A DNA stretch of 64,000 nt from CAMLJR01 sp964631955 (lineage in GTDB: Bacteria > Pseudomonadota > Gammaproteobacteria > Pseudomonadales > CAMLJR01): positions 248,001 through 312,000 of the forward strand of contig CAZWBA010000002.1 of the NCBI GenBank assembly GCA_964631955.1. Direction: 5' to 3'. Positions 43,105 to 51,600 of the stretch are shown piece after piece. The translations under genes and the position numbers were made by a program. The notes beneath the pieces are model-generated. The model did no database searches. It was not told where the DNA came from and worked only from the letters and a program-made list of their open reading frames with translations. Position 1 is the first letter of the stretch. Every line of letters begins with the position of its first letter.

Positions 43105-43311
43105 TCACGATTGTTCCAAAGCCTTGAGGCGAACGATCATCGCTTCGACTTTGCTGCGCGCGACCTCGGTTTTCTGGATCAATTGCTCGCGCTCGCTCTG
43201 CCAATCATGCGCGGCGTTTTTCAGCAGGCGGTTTTCGCGATCCAGCTGCTCACACAGCTGAATGAGATCACCGACCTTGCGTTCGAGAAGCTTGAATTGT
43301 TGCGATTCCAT
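43105..43311 (-). CDS. TIGR02449-family small coiled-coil protein (ZapB-like)
   Basis: A 68-residue, almost wholly coiled-coil protein: MESQQFKLLERKVGDLIQLC, EQLDRENRLLKNAAHDWQSE, REQLIQKTEVARSKVEAMIV, RLKALEQS. It matches the TIGR02449 family found next to zapA in Pseudomonas. Similar proteins are proposed to act like ZapB, linking to the division ring, but this is not proven here. It lies 33 bp upstream of zapA on the same strand and is divergent from the UPF0149 gene. Confidence 0.88.
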   Translation of the reverse strand: MESQQFKLLERKVGDLIQLCEQLDRENRLLKNAAHDWQSEREQLIQKTEVARSKVEAMIVRLKALEQS

Positions 43312-43504
43312 AACGATTCAACAGGCGAGAGCAAATTGCTTCTTACTATAGATGCCGCCTCCACACGGGTCAACGCGACAAAAGCGACGTGATTTCAACA
43401 ATATGCCGCGCCTTCAGGAAGTTTTTGTCGATCTGCTCGCGTCGCGTTTTATGAAAAACGGCGCTACCATGACCGCCTCCCCTCGACATGCAGCACCGTT
43501 CATC

Positions 43505-44137
43505 ATGGAAAACTCTGACCCGCTCGACTTCGACGAACTCAGCGATCTGCTGCAAAATCTCGGCGCTCTCATCGGTGCCGCCGAACTGCATGGCCTGCTC
43601 GTCGGCCAACTGGCAACCGGCAAACGGCTGAGCCGCAGCGAATGGTTGCGCGACACCAACGAGCACGCCGATTTAAGCCAGAGTCCCGATGAAGTCGCGG
43701 GCGATCGTCTCTACGATTTTTATCGGCAGACGCTGAAAGCATTGCAAAGCGGCGAACTCGATTTCCAATTGTTGCTGCCCGAGGACGATGACTCACTGAG
43801 CGAGCGCGTTGAAAATCTCGGTACCTGGTGCCAGGGTTTTCTGACCGGTTTCGGCCTGGCCGGCAGCTCGTTGAAAATCGATGAAGAACTCGCCGAAGGT
43901 TTGCGCGATTTATCGGCCATCGCCCAGGTGGGCGCCGATGAAGAAGAGGCCGCGCTCGAAAGCAGCGAAAGCGATTTCTTTTCGATCTGCGAATACGTGC
44001 GTCTGCTCGCCGTCGAAATTTTCTGGAATCACAACGGCGACGTTCCTTCATCTCGACAAACGGCATCGCGAAAAACCGAAACCGACAATAAAGCAGCATC
44101 GCCCGCCGATTTATTCAAACGCAACAAATTGCATTGA
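43505..44137 (+). CDS. UPF0149 family protein (YgfB-like)
   Basis: A 210-residue protein starting at ATG 43505 (MENSDPLDFDELSDLLQNLG). The upstream open frame reaches 43352 but has no similarity. Family features are GAAELHGLLVGQLATGKRLS, LLPEDDDSLSERVENLGTWC, QGFLTGFGLAGSSLKIDEEL, and a C-terminal helix ESDFFSICEYVRLLAVEIFW. The family is YgfB in E. coli and often lies before pepP, as here (22 bp). In Pseudomonas a member (YgfB) has been linked to beta-lactamase control. The C-terminal 25 residues (TASRKTETDNKAASPADLFK) are a variable tail. Confidence 0.9.
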   Translation: MENSDPLDFDELSDLLQNLGALIGAAELHGLLVGQLATGKRLSRSEWLRDTNEHADLSQSPDEVAGDRLYDFYRQTLKALQSGELDFQLLLPEDDDSLSERVENLGTWCQGFLTGFGLAGSSLKIDEELAEGLRDLSAIAQVGADEEEAALESSESDFFSICEYVRLLAVEIFWNHNGDVPSSRQTASRKTETDNKAASPADLFKRNKLH

Positions 44138-44159
44138 TGATTGATGTAAGAAGTATCCT

Positions 44160-45488
44160 ATGACCGCGAAAATCAGCAATCAGGAATTTGCCCGCCGCCG
44201 CCGCGATTTAATGGCGCAGATGGAACCCGACAGCATCGCCATCGTGCCCGCGGCGGTCGAAAAAATTCGCAACCGCGATGTCGAATTTCCGTTTCGTCAG
44301 GACAGCGATTTTTATTATCTGACCGGATTCCCCGAGCCCGATGCGGTGCTGGTGTTGCTGCCGGGGCGCGAACACGGCGAAGTCGTTGTGTTCTGCCGCG
44401 AGCGCGATCCAACCATGGAATTATGGAACGGCTATCGCGCCGGACCCGAAGGCGTATGCGCGAAATACGGCGCCGACGATGCCTTTCCGATCAACGATAT
44501 GGATGATATTTTGCCGGGCCTCATCGAGGGTCGCGAGCGCGTCTATTACGCGATGGGCCGCAACGACGAATTCGATCGCCGCGTGATGCAATGGGTGAAT
44601 GTGATTCGCTCGAAAGTGCGCGCAGGCGCGCATCCTCCCGGCGAATTTCTCGTGCTCGATCATCTGCTGCACGATTTGCGTTTATTCAAAAGCGCTGCCG
44701 AATTACGCATAATGAAAGCAGCCGGACAAATTTCCGCGCGCGCACACTGCCGCGCGATGACATTTTGCCAGCCGGGCATGTACGAATATCAGCTCGAAGC
44801 AGAAATTCTGCACGAATTCGGTCGCAGCGGTTCGCGTTCGCCCGCGTACGGTTCGATTGTCGGCGCCGGAGCGAACGGCTGCATTCTGCATTACCGCGAA
44901 AACGATGCAGTGATTCGCGACGGCGATCTCGTACTCATCGATGCAGGCTGCGAACTCGAACATTACGCTTCCGATATCACGCGCACCTTTCCGGCAAACG
45001 GAAAATTCAGCAAAGAACAGCAGGCACTTTACGAAATTACACTCGATGCGCAATTCGCTGCGATCGCAACAATCAAACCCGGCGCACACTGGAATGAAGC
45101 GCACGATGCCGCGGTAAAAACCATCGCACAGGGCTTGAAGGATCTCGGTCTACTCGAAGGCGATTTGAAAGAAATTCTCGAAACCGAAAGCTATAAACGT
45201 TTTTACATGCACCGCACCGGTCACTGGCTCGGCATGGATGTGCATGATGTCGGCGATTACAAACTCGGCGGCGAGTGGCGCATTCTCGAACCGAATATGG
45301 TGATGACGGTCGAGCCCGGCATTTATGTTTCACCGAACGAAAGCAGCGTTGCGCGTAAATGGCGTGGCATCGGCATTCGTATCGAAGACGATGTAGTGGT
45401 GACGAAAAAAGGTTGTGAAGTGCTCACGGGCGATGTACCGAAAACCGTGAAAGACATCGAAAAATTGATGCGCTCGAAAGCTGCCTAG
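44160..45488 (+). CDS. pepP: Xaa-Pro aminopeptidase P (M24B)
   Basis: Removes the N-terminal residue from peptides with Pro in position 2; Mn2+ enzyme, cytosolic. At 442 residues it matches E. coli PepP. The N-terminal domain starts TAKISNQEFARRRRDLMAQM and has FRQDSDFYYLTGFPEPDAVL. The pita-bread domain holds all five metal ligands: LVLIDAGCELEHYASDITRT (two Asp), YMHRTGHWLGMDVHDVGDY (His), MVMTVEPGIYV (Glu) and GIGIRIEDDVVVT (Glu). It is the first of a pepP-ubiH-ubiI unit (26 bp to ubiH), as in many gammaproteobacteria. Confidence 0.96.
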   Translation: MTAKISNQEFARRRRDLMAQMEPDSIAIVPAAVEKIRNRDVEFPFRQDSDFYYLTGFPEPDAVLVLLPGREHGEVVVFCRERDPTMELWNGYRAGPEGVCAKYGADDAFPINDMDDILPGLIEGRERVYYAMGRNDEFDRRVMQWVNVIRSKVRAGAHPPGEFLVLDHLLHDLRLFKSAAELRIMKAAGQISARAHCRAMTFCQPGMYEYQLEAEILHEFGRSGSRSPAYGSIVGAGANGCILHYRENDAVIRDGDLVLIDAGCELEHYASDITRTFPANGKFSKEQQALYEITLDAQFAAIATIKPGAHWNEAHDAAVKTIAQGLKDLGLLEGDLKEILETESYKRFYMHRTGHWLGMDVHDVGDYKLGGEWRILEPNMVMTVEPGIYVSPNESSVARKWRGIGIRIEDDVVVTKKGCEVLTGDVPKTVKDIEKLMRSKAA

Positions 45489-45514
45489 CGGCGCTGCCTA
45501 ACTGGGTAAAACAG

Positions 45515-46891
45515 ATGAATAATTTGCGCGAATATTATGATGTCATCATCGCCGGCGGCGGCATGGTCGGCATCAGTTTCGCGCTCGCGCTCAATCGCTT
45601 GAGCGACGGCAAATTGAATATTCTCATCGCCGAAAGTTTTTCGCTCCCCCAAAACTCGCAGACCCAACCGATTTATCGCCCGAGTTTCGATGCGCGCGCC
45701 ACCGCGCTGTCATACGGCAGCCGCTGCATTTTCGAAAATTTGGGCGCGTGGTCGACGCTCGAACAACATGTCGCAGCGATTACGGATATTCACGTTTCCG
45801 AACGCCAGCGCTTCGGCAGTGTGCATTTAACCGCACAGGAACGCGGTTGGCCGGCCCTCGGTTACGTTGTCGAAAATATGTGGCTCGGCAGTGTGCTTTC
45901 GAATGAATTGCGCAAGCACCCGAGCATCACGCTGCTTTCGCCCGCCACGGTTATCGATGGCAAACCCGGCAGCGACTGTGCACGCGTGGTGATCGAACAC
46001 AACGGCGAGCAAAAATCTTTCAACGCCAGTTTGCTCGCGATTGCCGATGGTGTGAACTCATCGCTGCGCACAAAATTAAATATCGGCGTGAACGAACACG
46101 ATTACGAGCGCCAGGCCATCGTCGCCAATCTGTGTTGTTCGCAACCGCATCATGGTTTTGCGTACGAGCGTTTTACCGATTGGGGGCCGATGGCGCTGCT
46201 ACCATTGGTAAGTTCAAGCGAGCCACGCATGGCGCTCGTGTGGACGATGAATCACGAACGCGCTGCGCAATTACTTGAAGCCAGCGATGCCGAATTTCTG
46301 CGCGTGTTACAGCAACGCTTCGGTAACCGCCAGGGATATTTCACGCGCATCGGCGAACGTCATGCGTACGATTTGAAACTGGTCACCGCTGAAGAACAGA
46401 TTCGCCGGCAGATTGTTTTGATCGGTAATGCTGCGCACAGCTTGCATCCCGTGGCGGGGCAAGGATTCAATTTGGCACTGCGCGATGTGCAGCGTCTTGC
46501 GGAAATTATTTGCAGCGCTGCGCAAGGCTCCCCCTATGAAATAGGGGGAGTGCCCGAAGGGCGAGGGGGTCATGTTTTAATGGATGACCCCTCCGTCGCT
46601 TCGCGACACCTCCCCTATTACATAGGGGAGGCCAATGCGCGCATCGGCGAGTTAAATGTTTTGCAGCGCTATTTGCAAACTCAAAAAAACGATCAATGGA
46701 AAACGTTGCAATTTTCCGATCGCATCACCGCGCTATTCGAAAAGCCCGGTTTGATTGCAGGTTCGCGTCATCTCGGTTTGCTTGCGCTCGATTTAAATAG
46801 TGAATTGAAAAATCGTTTTGTCGATCAAACCGCCGGTTTTCATGCGGGCGCCCCGTTAGGGAATGGTTTCCAGCATACGGGAGGTTATTGA
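45515..46891 (+). CDS. ubiH: 2-octaprenyl-6-methoxyphenol hydroxylase UbiH, carrying an in-frame palindromic insert
   Basis: An FAD monooxygenase of ubiquinone ring hydroxylation; 458 residues. It has the Rossmann motif VIIAGGGMVGISFALALNRL, the family DG motif LLAIADGVNSSLRTKL and the GD region QIVLIGNAAHSLHPVAGQGF (here GN instead of GD) followed by NLALRDVQRLAEII. Residues 338-373 (encoded by 46526-46633) are an insert made wholly of a palindromic repeat. Without it the protein would be 422 residues, nearer the family's usual size of about 400. The insert falls in the loop before a C-terminal segment that other UbiH proteins keep (GELNVLQRY). Partner ubiI starts 3 bases after the stop. Confidence 0.93.
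   Translation: MNNLREYYDVIIAGGGMVGISFALALNRLSDGKLNILIAESFSLPQNSQTQPIYRPSFDARATALSYGSRCIFENLGAWSTLEQHVAAITDIHVSERQRFGSVHLTAQERGWPALGYVVENMWLGSVLSNELRKHPSITLLSPATVIDGKPGSDCARVVIEHNGEQKSFNASLLAIADGVNSSLRTKLNIGVNEHDYERQAIVANLCCSQPHHGFAYERFTDWGPMALLPLVSSSEPRMALVWTMNHERAAQLLEASDAEFLRVLQQRFGNRQGYFTRIGERHAYDLKLVTAEEQIRRQIVLIGNAAHSLHPVAGQGFNLALRDVQRLAEIICSAAQGSPYEIGGVPEGRGGHVLMDDPSVASRHLPYYIGEANARIGELNVLQRYLQTQKNDQWKTLQFSDRITALFEKPGLIAGSRHLGLLALDLNSELKNRFVDQTAGFHAGAPLGNGFQHTGGY
46526..46633. repeat. 108-bp palindromic element inserted in frame in ubiH
   Basis: The element is a large imperfect palindrome whose ends are GGCTCCCCCTAT and ATAGGGGAGGCC. It contains five smaller hairpins: CTCCCCCTAT-gaa-ATAGGGGGAG (46528-46550), GCCC-gaa-GGGC (46552-46561), AGGGGGTCAT...ATGACCCCT, GTCGC-tt-CGCGAC, and CCTCCCCTAT-tac-ATAGGGGAGG (46609-46631). 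Its length of 36 codons keeps ubiH in frame, and no stop codon occurs in that frame. It resembles the Rickettsia palindromic elements, which also sit in coding frames, but the sequence is different. No other copy of this type is seen in the window. Confidence 0.85.
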
Positions 46892-46893
46892 AA

Positions 46894-48111
46894 ATGATTG
46901 CACAGCGTTTCGATATCGCCATTATCGGCGCGGGGCTCGCTGGCAGCGCACTCGCTGCAGCGCTCGGCGGCAGCTCCTGGCGTGTCGCACTCATCGAGGC
47001 ACAACCGCTGTCGCTGCAATGGCCCGCGCCCGGTAACGGTATCGATGATTTCGATTTGCGGGTGAGCGCGCTCACCGCGGCATCGCAGCAATTTCTCGAA
47101 CAGCTCGGCGCGTGGCGTCATATCGTCGCGCAGCGGGTTTCGCCGTATCGGCATATGCATGTATGGGATGGCGATGGTACCGGTGCGATTCATTTCGACG
47201 CCGTTGAAGTCAATCGCAGCGCGCTCGGTCATATCGTCGAAAATAATTTATTGCAGACCGCGCTGCTGCACAGCGTCAATGCGCATCGCAATGTACAAAT
47301 TTACAGTGCGACGCCGGTTGAAAAATTTGCTCGCGATAGCGATGGCATCGATATCACACTGCAGGACGGCACTTCGCTGCACGCGACATTACTGATCGGT
47401 GCCGATGGCTCGAATTCGCGCGTGCGTGAATGGGCGCAATTTTCCATGCGTGAGTGGGACTACGGCCACACCGCCATTGTCGCGACGATTCAAACGGAAC
47501 GCGCGCACGCGCAAACGGCGCGACAGATTTTCCGGCGCGAAGGTCCACTTGCCTTTCTTCCATTGCAAACCCTGAGCGGCGATGAACATTTTTCTTCGAT
47601 TGTCTGGTCGACGCTGCCGGACGAAGCGCAATCGTTGATGGCGATGGACGATGCACAGTTCATGCAGGCTCTCGGGCGCGCCTTCGAATTCACGCTTGGC
47701 GAAATTAAAGCCACCAGCCGCCGCGTTGCGTTTCCGTTGCGCGCGCGCCATGTCAATGAATATGCCCAGACCAATATTGCATTGATCGGCGATGCGGCAC
47801 ACACGATTCACCCGCTCGCGGGCCAGGGTATCAATCTCGGTTTTCTCGATGCGCAGGCACTTGCTCGCGAATTGTTACGGGCGCAGCAACGCGGCCTCGG
47901 CGCCGCCGATAGCGATGTGCTCGCGCGCTATCAGCGCGAACGTAAAAGTGACAATGTTGCGACGCTCGCCGCGATGGAAGGGTTTAAACGTCTATTCGGT
48001 GCACAGGCCTTGCCTGTGCGTTTACTGCGCAATGTCGGGCTTAAATGGGCCGATCGTAGCGGCCCGCTGAAACGTCTGATGATTCGTCAGGCGATGGGCA
48101 TCGCTTTATAA
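46894..48111 (+). CDS. ubiI: Ubiquinone-biosynthesis FAD hydroxylase UbiI/VisC
   Basis: The second FAD monooxygenase of the ubiquinone pathway; 405 residues from ATG 46894, which has GGGAGG nine bases upstream. A TTG at 46888, in frame, overlaps the ubiH stop but is less likely. The Rossmann segment is FDIAIIGAGLAGSALAAALG; the DG motif is LLIGADGSNSRVREWA; the GD motif is NIALIGDAAHTIHPLAGQGI followed by NLGFLDAQALAREL. It resembles the UbiI/VisC group, which hydroxylates ring position C5. It follows ubiH by 3 bp, so the two hydroxylases are co-expressed. Confidence 0.94.
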   Translation: MIAQRFDIAIIGAGLAGSALAAALGGSSWRVALIEAQPLSLQWPAPGNGIDDFDLRVSALTAASQQFLEQLGAWRHIVAQRVSPYRHMHVWDGDGTGAIHFDAVEVNRSALGHIVENNLLQTALLHSVNAHRNVQIYSATPVEKFARDSDGIDITLQDGTSLHATLLIGADGSNSRVREWAQFSMREWDYGHTAIVATIQTERAHAQTARQIFRREGPLAFLPLQTLSGDEHFSSIVWSTLPDEAQSLMAMDDAQFMQALGRAFEFTLGEIKATSRRVAFPLRARHVNEYAQTNIALIGDAAHTIHPLAGQGINLGFLDAQALARELLRAQQRGLGAADSDVLARYQRERKSDNVATLAAMEGFKRLFGAQALPVRLLRNVGLKWADRSGPLKRLMIRQAMGIAL

Positions 48112-48128
48112 AAATGGCGAAATTATTT

Positions 48129-48158
48129 GTGAGGGCAGACACACAGGTCCGCCCCCAC
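48129..48158. repeat. GTAGGGGC... hairpin repeat after ubiI
   Basis: gtgagggcagacacacaggt then ccgcccccac, an inverted-orientation copy of the dispersed repeat. It lies 17 bp after the ubiI stop codon and probably ends the pepP-ubiH-ubiI transcript. Confidence 0.8.
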
Positions 48159-48258
48159 GCCCGTCCGCATCGGCTTGTAATTCCACGCCTCGACGGTAGA
48201 ATGCCGAGCATTCCCCATTGATCAACGCCCGCGCCAGCGGCTTTTCGAGAATACCGCG

Positions 48259-48648
48259 ATGAGCAATACGCCGAATGAATTGAAATATGCCAGCACGCAC
48301 GAATGGGCGCGCCTCGAGGAAGACGGTAGCGTCACCGTCGGCATCACCGATCACGCACAGGATGCACTGGGCGATGTCGTGTTTGTCGAGTTACCCGAAG
48401 TGGGTACCGATTTGCTCGCGGGCCAGGAGGCCGGTGTCGTTGAATCGGTAAAGGCCGCCTCGGATGTCTACGCGCCGATTTCCGGCAAAGTCATTGCGGT
48501 TAACGCCGCATTGGAGGATGCGCCTGAAACGATCAACAGCGATCCGTATCACGCGGGCTGGTTCTACAAAATCGAACCGGCCGACAGCGCCGAACTCGAC
48601 GACCTGCTCGGCGCTGAAGACTATCAAGAGCAGTGCGAAAACGAATAA
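48259..48648 (+). CDS. gcvH: Glycine cleavage system H protein
   Basis: A lipoyl carrier of the glycine cleavage complex, 129 residues. The lipoylated lysine is in VVESVKAASDVYAPISGKV. The N-terminus NELKYASTHEWARLEEDGSV then TVGITDHAQDALGDVVFVEL and the C-terminal HAGWFYKIEPADSAELDDLL are typical. The start is ATG 48259. No gcvT or gcvP is in this window, so gcvH is separate from its partners here. A clear terminator follows 22 bp after the stop. Confidence 0.96.
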   Translation: MSNTPNELKYASTHEWARLEEDGSVTVGITDHAQDALGDVVFVELPEVGTDLLAGQEAGVVESVKAASDVYAPISGKVIAVNAALEDAPETINSDPYHAGWFYKIEPADSAELDDLLGAEDYQEQCENE

Positions 48649-48670
48649 GTTTCCATCCGGATTTTTAACA

Positions 48671-48698
48671 GGCGCGCTTGGTCGCGCCTTTATTTTTT
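48671..48698 (+). terminator. Terminator of gcvH
   Basis: Stem GGCGCG - cttggt - CGCGCC (48671-48688) followed by TTTATTTTTT, 22 bp past the gcvH stop. Its 3' part lies inside an open frame extending upstream of rlmI, which argues against an rlmI start upstream of 48698. Confidence 0.8.
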
Positions 48699-48740
48699 AA
48701 AACGCCTTTCCCGTCAAACTCTCACTCAGGAGTGAACGCC

Positions 48741-49934
48741 GTGATCGAGTCGCTCCCCATTCTCGTATTGAATCCCAACGCCGAACGCCGCTTGCGCGCA
48801 GGCCATGTGTGGATTTACAGCAACGAAGTCGATACCAAAAAGTCGCCGCTGAAAAATTTCGGGAACGGTCAGCAAGTGCTCGTGCACGCAGCCAATGGCA
48901 AACCGCTCGGCATCGCGTACATCAATCCTCATACATTGATTTGCGCGCGCCTGATCAGCCGCGATCATCCGCTCGATAAATCATTACTCGTACATCGCAT
49001 CAATATCGCGTTGTCACTGCGTGAGCGTGTTTTCGTAGAGCCCTACTATCGATTGATTTACGGCGACAGCGATGCGCTACCCGGTTTGGTCGTCGATCGC
49101 TTCGGCGATTATCTGGTCGTGCAGATCAATACCGCCGGCATGGAACGCGTGCGCGACGATATCGTCACTGCGCTGAGCCAAGTATTAAAACCGCACGGTA
49201 TTCTGCTTAAAAACGATTCGCGCGTGCGTCAATCCGAAGGCTTAACCGAGTACGTCGAAGTCGCTTACGGTGAAGTACCCGAGCATGTCGAACTCATCGA
49301 AAACGGCTGTCGTTTTTTAGCGCCCGTGCATGCGGGACAAAAAACCGGCTGGTTTTACGATCATCGGCTCGCACGCGCGCGCCTCGCACCGTATGTGAAA
49401 GGTCGCCGCACGCTCGATGTGTTTTCGTATATCGGCGGCTGGGGTATGCAAGCCGCGATTAATGGCGCGAGTGAAGTCACCTTCGTCGACAGCTCCGCCA
49501 TCGCGCTCGAAGCCGTGCAGCGCAATGCCGAATTGAATAATGTCAGCGCTATCGTAAAAACCATCGAAGGTTCGGCATTCGATGTGCTCAAGGATTTGCA
49601 CGAGAAAGGCGAGAAGTTCGATACCATCATTCTCGATCCCCCCGCCTTCATTCCGCGCCGCAAGGATATTAAAGCCGGCGCCGAAGCGTATCGTCGTGTC
49701 AACGAACTTGCGATGCGTTTATTGAATCGCGACGGCTTTCTAATTTCCGGCTCGTGTTCATTGCATTTAACCGCTGCCGAACTCGTCGATATTTTGCGCG
49801 CGGCATCGCGCCATCTCGATCGACAACTCCAGGTGCTCGAACAGCATACGCAGGGCGCAGATCATCCGGTGCATCCGGCAATTCCGGAAACGCAGTATTT
49901 AAAGAGCGTGTTTTGCCGCGTACTTGCACCTTAA
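48741..49934 (+). CDS. rlmI: 23S rRNA m5C1962 methyltransferase RlmI-like
   Basis: A 397-residue SAM-dependent RNA methyltransferase of the RlmI/RlmK family. The start GTG 48741 has AGGAG 9-13 bases upstream and gives the usual family length. The N-terminal PUA domain (about 1-75) contains PILVLNPNAERRLRAGHVWI and GKPLGIAYINPHTLICARLI. The linker has YGDSDALPGLVVDRFGDYLV. The methyltransferase domain has VLDVF-type motif I (RRTLDVFSYIGGWGMQAAIN), VTFVDSSAIALEAVQRNAEL and the catalytic region FDTIILDPPAFIPRRKDIKA with DPPAF. Members modify 23S rRNA C1962; related enzymes differ in target, so the exact base is inferred. Confidence 0.88.
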   Translation: MIESLPILVLNPNAERRLRAGHVWIYSNEVDTKKSPLKNFGNGQQVLVHAANGKPLGIAYINPHTLICARLISRDHPLDKSLLVHRINIALSLRERVFVEPYYRLIYGDSDALPGLVVDRFGDYLVVQINTAGMERVRDDIVTALSQVLKPHGILLKNDSRVRQSEGLTEYVEVAYGEVPEHVELIENGCRFLAPVHAGQKTGWFYDHRLARARLAPYVKGRRTLDVFSYIGGWGMQAAINGASEVTFVDSSAIALEAVQRNAELNNVSAIVKTIEGSAFDVLKDLHEKGEKFDTIILDPPAFIPRRKDIKAGAEAYRRVNELAMRLLNRDGFLISGSCSLHLTAAELVDILRAASRHLDRQLQVLEQHTQGADHPVHPAIPETQYLKSVFCRVLAP

Positions 49935-49976
49935 GCAACGTATTTCTAATTTAAAAATAAATACAGAAAAGTAGCG

Positions 49977-51596
49977 ATGAACAATTTTGGCGAATTCGAT
50001 TACATCGTCGTGGGCGGCGGCGCGGCGGGTTGCGTGCTCGCAAATCGTTTATCGACAGATCCGGACATCAAGGTATTGCTGCTTGAAGCGGGCAATGACG
50101 AAAAATGGATCTGGACGCGCATTCCCGCCGGTTATCTTTTCTGCATCAATAATCCGCGCACCGACTGGTGTTACAAAACCGAAAGCGAACCTGGCCTGAA
50201 TGGCCGCTCGATTATTTATGCGCGCGGTAAGGGTTTAGGCGGCAGCACGCTCATCAACGGCATGATCTACATGCGCGGGCAGGCGCGCGATTACAATCAG
50301 TGGGCAGCGCTCACGGGCGACGGCAGCTGGAACTGGCAAAATGTATTGCCGGTTTTCAAGCGCAGCGAAGATCACTGGCGCGGCGGCGATGACAATCACG
50401 GTACCGGCGGCGAATGGCGCGTCGAACAACAGCGTTTGTCGTGGGATATTCTCGATAAATTCGCCGAAGCCGCGACGCAGGCGGGAATTCCGGCAACGGG
50501 TGATTTCAATCGCGGCAATAATTTCGGCGTCAATCAATTCGAAGTGAATCAAAAACGCGGATTGCGCTGGAGTGCGATGCGTGCATTTCTCGATCCCGCG
50601 CGTCATCGCCCCAATCTAAAAATTGTTGCGGGCGCGTTGTCCGATAAATTAATTATCGAAGGCAAGCGGGTTCTCGGCATCGAATTTCTTCTCGGCAATG
50701 AATTGTGCCGCGCGACGAGTCGTATCGAAACAGTATTGGCGGCGGGCTCGATCGGCTCGCCTGCTATTTTGCAGCGCTCGGGCATCGGCGACGCTGCACT
50801 TCTGCAAAACCTCGGCATCACCGTTACGCACGCACTGCCCGGCGTCGGCAATAATTTGCAGGACCATTTGCAATTGCGCAGCGTTTACAAGGTAAACGGC
50901 ATTAAAACGCTGAACGCGCACGCGAACAGCCTGCTCGGCAAGGCGCTGATGGGGTTGCAATATATTTTGCAGAAGCGCGGCCCGCTGACAATGGCGCCCA
51001 GTCAGCTGGGTTTGTTCGCGCATTCGGACGAAAATATCGAAACACCCGATCTCGAATATCACGTGCAGCCTTTATCGCTGGATAAATTCGGCGACCCGCT
51101 GCACGCATTTCCCGCATTTACTGCAAGCGTTTGCGATCTGCGGCCGCTTTCGCGCGGCCACATACAAATTCGCGGCACCGATCCTGCGAGCGCACCAAAG
51201 ATTGCACCCTGCTATCTCTCGCATGAGACCGATCGTCTCAAGGCAGCGAAAGCGTTGCGTTTGACGCGTCGCATTGTCGAGCAATCCGCACTTGCGCCGT
51301 ACACACCCGAAGAATATTTACCCGGTAAAGAATTTACCACCGATGAACAATTGGCGTTCGCCGCAGGCAATGTCGGCACCACGATTTTTCATCCGGTCGG
51401 TACCTGCAAAATGGGACGGCGCGACGACCCGCACGCTGTGGTCGATGCCGAACTGAAATTGCTCGGTATGACCGGATTGCGTATTGTCGATGCGTCGATC
51501 ATGCCGACGATCACGTCGGGTAACACCAGCTCGCCGACCATCATGATCGCCGAGCGCGGTGCGCAAATGATCATCGCCGATCGCCAGCAAAGCTGA
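49977..51596 (+). CDS. GMC family FAD-dependent oxidoreductase (choline/alcohol dehydrogenase-like)
   Basis: A 539-residue flavoprotein. The ADP-binding motif is FDYIVVGGGAAGCVLANRLS. The GMC signature 1 is YARGKGLGGSTLINGMIYMR and signature 2 GSIGSPAILQRSGIGDAALL. The C-terminal active-site His is in TTIFHPVGTCKMGRRDDPHA, and LRIVDASIMPTITSGNTSSP is present. It begins MNNFGEFDYI. Substrates of the family include choline, polyethylene glycol and long alcohols; the substrate here is unknown. It is followed 4 bp later by a TetR-type regulator, and the two open an accessory region of oxidoreductases. Confidence 0.92.
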   Translation: MNNFGEFDYIVVGGGAAGCVLANRLSTDPDIKVLLLEAGNDEKWIWTRIPAGYLFCINNPRTDWCYKTESEPGLNGRSIIYARGKGLGGSTLINGMIYMRGQARDYNQWAALTGDGSWNWQNVLPVFKRSEDHWRGGDDNHGTGGEWRVEQQRLSWDILDKFAEAATQAGIPATGDFNRGNNFGVNQFEVNQKRGLRWSAMRAFLDPARHRPNLKIVAGALSDKLIIEGKRVLGIEFLLGNELCRATSRIETVLAAGSIGSPAILQRSGIGDAALLQNLGITVTHALPGVGNNLQDHLQLRSVYKVNGIKTLNAHANSLLGKALMGLQYILQKRGPLTMAPSQLGLFAHSDENIETPDLEYHVQPLSLDKFGDPLHAFPAFTASVCDLRPLSRGHIQIRGTDPASAPKIAPCYLSHETDRLKAAKALRLTRRIVEQSALAPYTPEEYLPGKEFTTDEQLAFAAGNVGTTIFHPVGTCKMGRRDDPHAVVDAELKLLGMTGLRIVDASIMPTITSGNTSSPTIMIAERGAQMIIADRQQS

Positions 51597-51600
51597 TCCC

